This document shows, one piece after another, positions 62,569 through 64,000 of a stretch of DNA of 64,000 nucleotides (positions are counted from its first letter, which is position 1; each line of letters starts with the position of its first letter). The stretch comes from Cristatella mucedo (taxonomy: Eukaryota; Bryozoa; Phylactolaemata; Cristatellidae). The DNA lies in contig WPIO01000058.1 in NCBI GenBank assembly GCA_009760855.2, forward strand, positions 2,286,001-2,350,000, in the 5' to 3' direction. The position numbers were made by a program, and so were the translations under genes. Below the pieces are notes generated by a model that saw nothing but the letters and a program-made list of their open reading frames with translations, had not been told where the DNA came from and did not search any database.

Positions 62569-64000
62569 ACTGGTCTGCCACTATTGTCTCGGATAGGAAC
62601 GGCAGGAAGAAGACTAGGCAGACGTTGCTCAAGTTCTTCTGGTTAAGTATTACCTTCTTAATGAGGGCCTAACAAAGCCTTTTTGAGTGGTGCATCTTAG
62701 TAGGAAAACAGTGGATACGGGTCTCGAGGGATAGTGATCTTCTTCTAGTCAGGGAGATTAATTTAAGAGATGGAGTCACTAGCGGCAGGCACGAAGGTGG
62801 AAATTTCGGTGCTGCAAGGAATTGAGGTAGATGATTCAAGAGAGGAGGCAGTTATGGTTCAAGCAGCTATATCGGGCAGAAGTGATCGATCAATCACGAG
62901 ATGCAGCTATCGTTAAAAGCCGCCTGTCAATGACACAACTAGACATAAAAAACAAGCGTTTTATTCTGCAGCAGGCAAACAATCATGCACAAACAAATAG
63001 ACCAGCATTTTCTGCTCGTCTGCAGGCACGGTTGACTTACAACCCCATCCCCCAAGCTAACCAATCCTGATCCAGCAGCCGTTCAGTCGCTAATCTTGCT
63101 CTCGAGTGAAAACGGTGGGATGCGACAATCGAACGTAGTCCCGTCGGCTCTCTCCATCTTGAACGTTCCCCTGGATTAAACGAAAGCAAGCAAAGTGCTC
63201 AACACGCCGGACCCTCCTCTTTCGGGCACATCCAGCAATCTGCGCCTGACCCCGGGCAGCACCGACTGGCTGGTCAGCCACCCAATCAAACCACTTCGAC
63301 GCACAGCCGATACCCACTTAGCGCAGTGGTGCCCAGCGATCATGCGTTGAAGCCCTTCACTTTCTCTCGGAGTCATCGTGCGCCTCTCCCTTGCATCGCA
63401 TTGTGCTGCTGAAAGGGCGTGCGACTCGCTGGCCAGCCAAGGCAATGCCACCGAGCGATGCGTACCACATGTGACCGCTGGAGGCCTGAAGCGACACGTG
63501 ACTGCTGTACTGAAAAGCTGGTTCTTCCGGCGTCAGCAGAGGTTCCTGCAACGTCAGCAGGCAGCTAGAGGACCGCTAGCATGTGGGCCACTTAGTCACG
63601 CCGAAGCCCTGCATGCACAGTGACTCTTCGCTGCGTCACACGCTTCGACGGCCACGTGGCTCTAACTGATTTAGCACTGCATCAGAAGCAGTGCCCAGCG
63701 AGCAATCACATGTGCCGGCACACGCCCGTGAATGGGCGGGAACTCGGGCACAAGGAAGAGAACGAAGAGAAGCACAAACAGCCAGCAAAAAGCCTACGAT
63801 TAAAGTAATGGCAACAAATAATCGTCAAGAAATTCCTGTTGCATTGCCACTTTCCGACGGCAGTTGGTGACCTCTTGCTTACGCAGTTGTGCTCTGCAGG
63901 CTTGGCAGGCGCCGGATGACACAGCAGCACTTACCGCACCTCACCACCTGGCGGTGGGGGCCGAAGCCCGAAGCAGCAGCAGCACGCGATAAGGTCACCC
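62569..64000. other. Right flank, no gene recognised
   Basis: An ATG frame at 62772-62912 (MESLAAGTKVEISVLQGIEV...) and an overlapping 79-codon frame at 62831-63070 look slightly protein-like but have no recognisable domain. The last kilobase shows nothing I can support. Confidence 0.35.

Overview
This window is animal nuclear DNA, most likely from an invertebrate. It has spliced genes with GT-AG introns, several decaying L2/CR1-type LINEs, tRNA-headed SINEs, a hAT MITE and many microsatellites. A calmodulin-binding-type kinesin-14 (KCBP/kinesin-C class, best known from plants, algae and sea urchin) argues against a vertebrate. The species cannot be named from the sequence.

Two protein-coding genes lie on the + strand. 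Gene 1 (about 0.95-43.5 kb) is a C-terminal-motor kinesin-14. I reconstruct 30 phase-compatible exons: a Ser-rich N-terminal part, a very long Ala/Glu/Lys coiled coil, the kinesin-14 neck, a complete motor (P-loop, switch I, switch II, L12) and a short basic/acidic tail. The reading frame stays open through every junction, giving about 1,664 residues in the window; the true 5' end is probably to the left. Gene 2 (52.5-61.6 kb) is an RNFT1/RNFT2-like multi-pass membrane RING E3 ligase with 8 coding exons, 406 residues and a good poly(A) signal.

Nearly everything else is repeats inside introns or between the genes. LINE family A has a tail ending in (ATT)n and LINE family B a tail ending in (ATTAC)n. 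Both are 5'-truncated and broken. SINE family 1 carries the same 3' tail as LINE A; SINE family 2 has a different tail. Between the genes are a 32-bp minisatellite, a 340-bp CT tract and a 2-kb pair of oppositely oriented arrays of a ~173-bp satellite. The kinesin intron at 35.1-37.4 kb holds a 189-bp SPIN/URR1-like hAT MITE with a perfect 8-bp target duplication. The RNFT 3' UTR holds a perfect 30-bp hairpin.

The two genes have no evident shared function: one is a microtubule motor, the other a membrane ubiquitin ligase. Splice sites were judged by eye from consensus, phase and protein continuity, so individual exon edges may shift.
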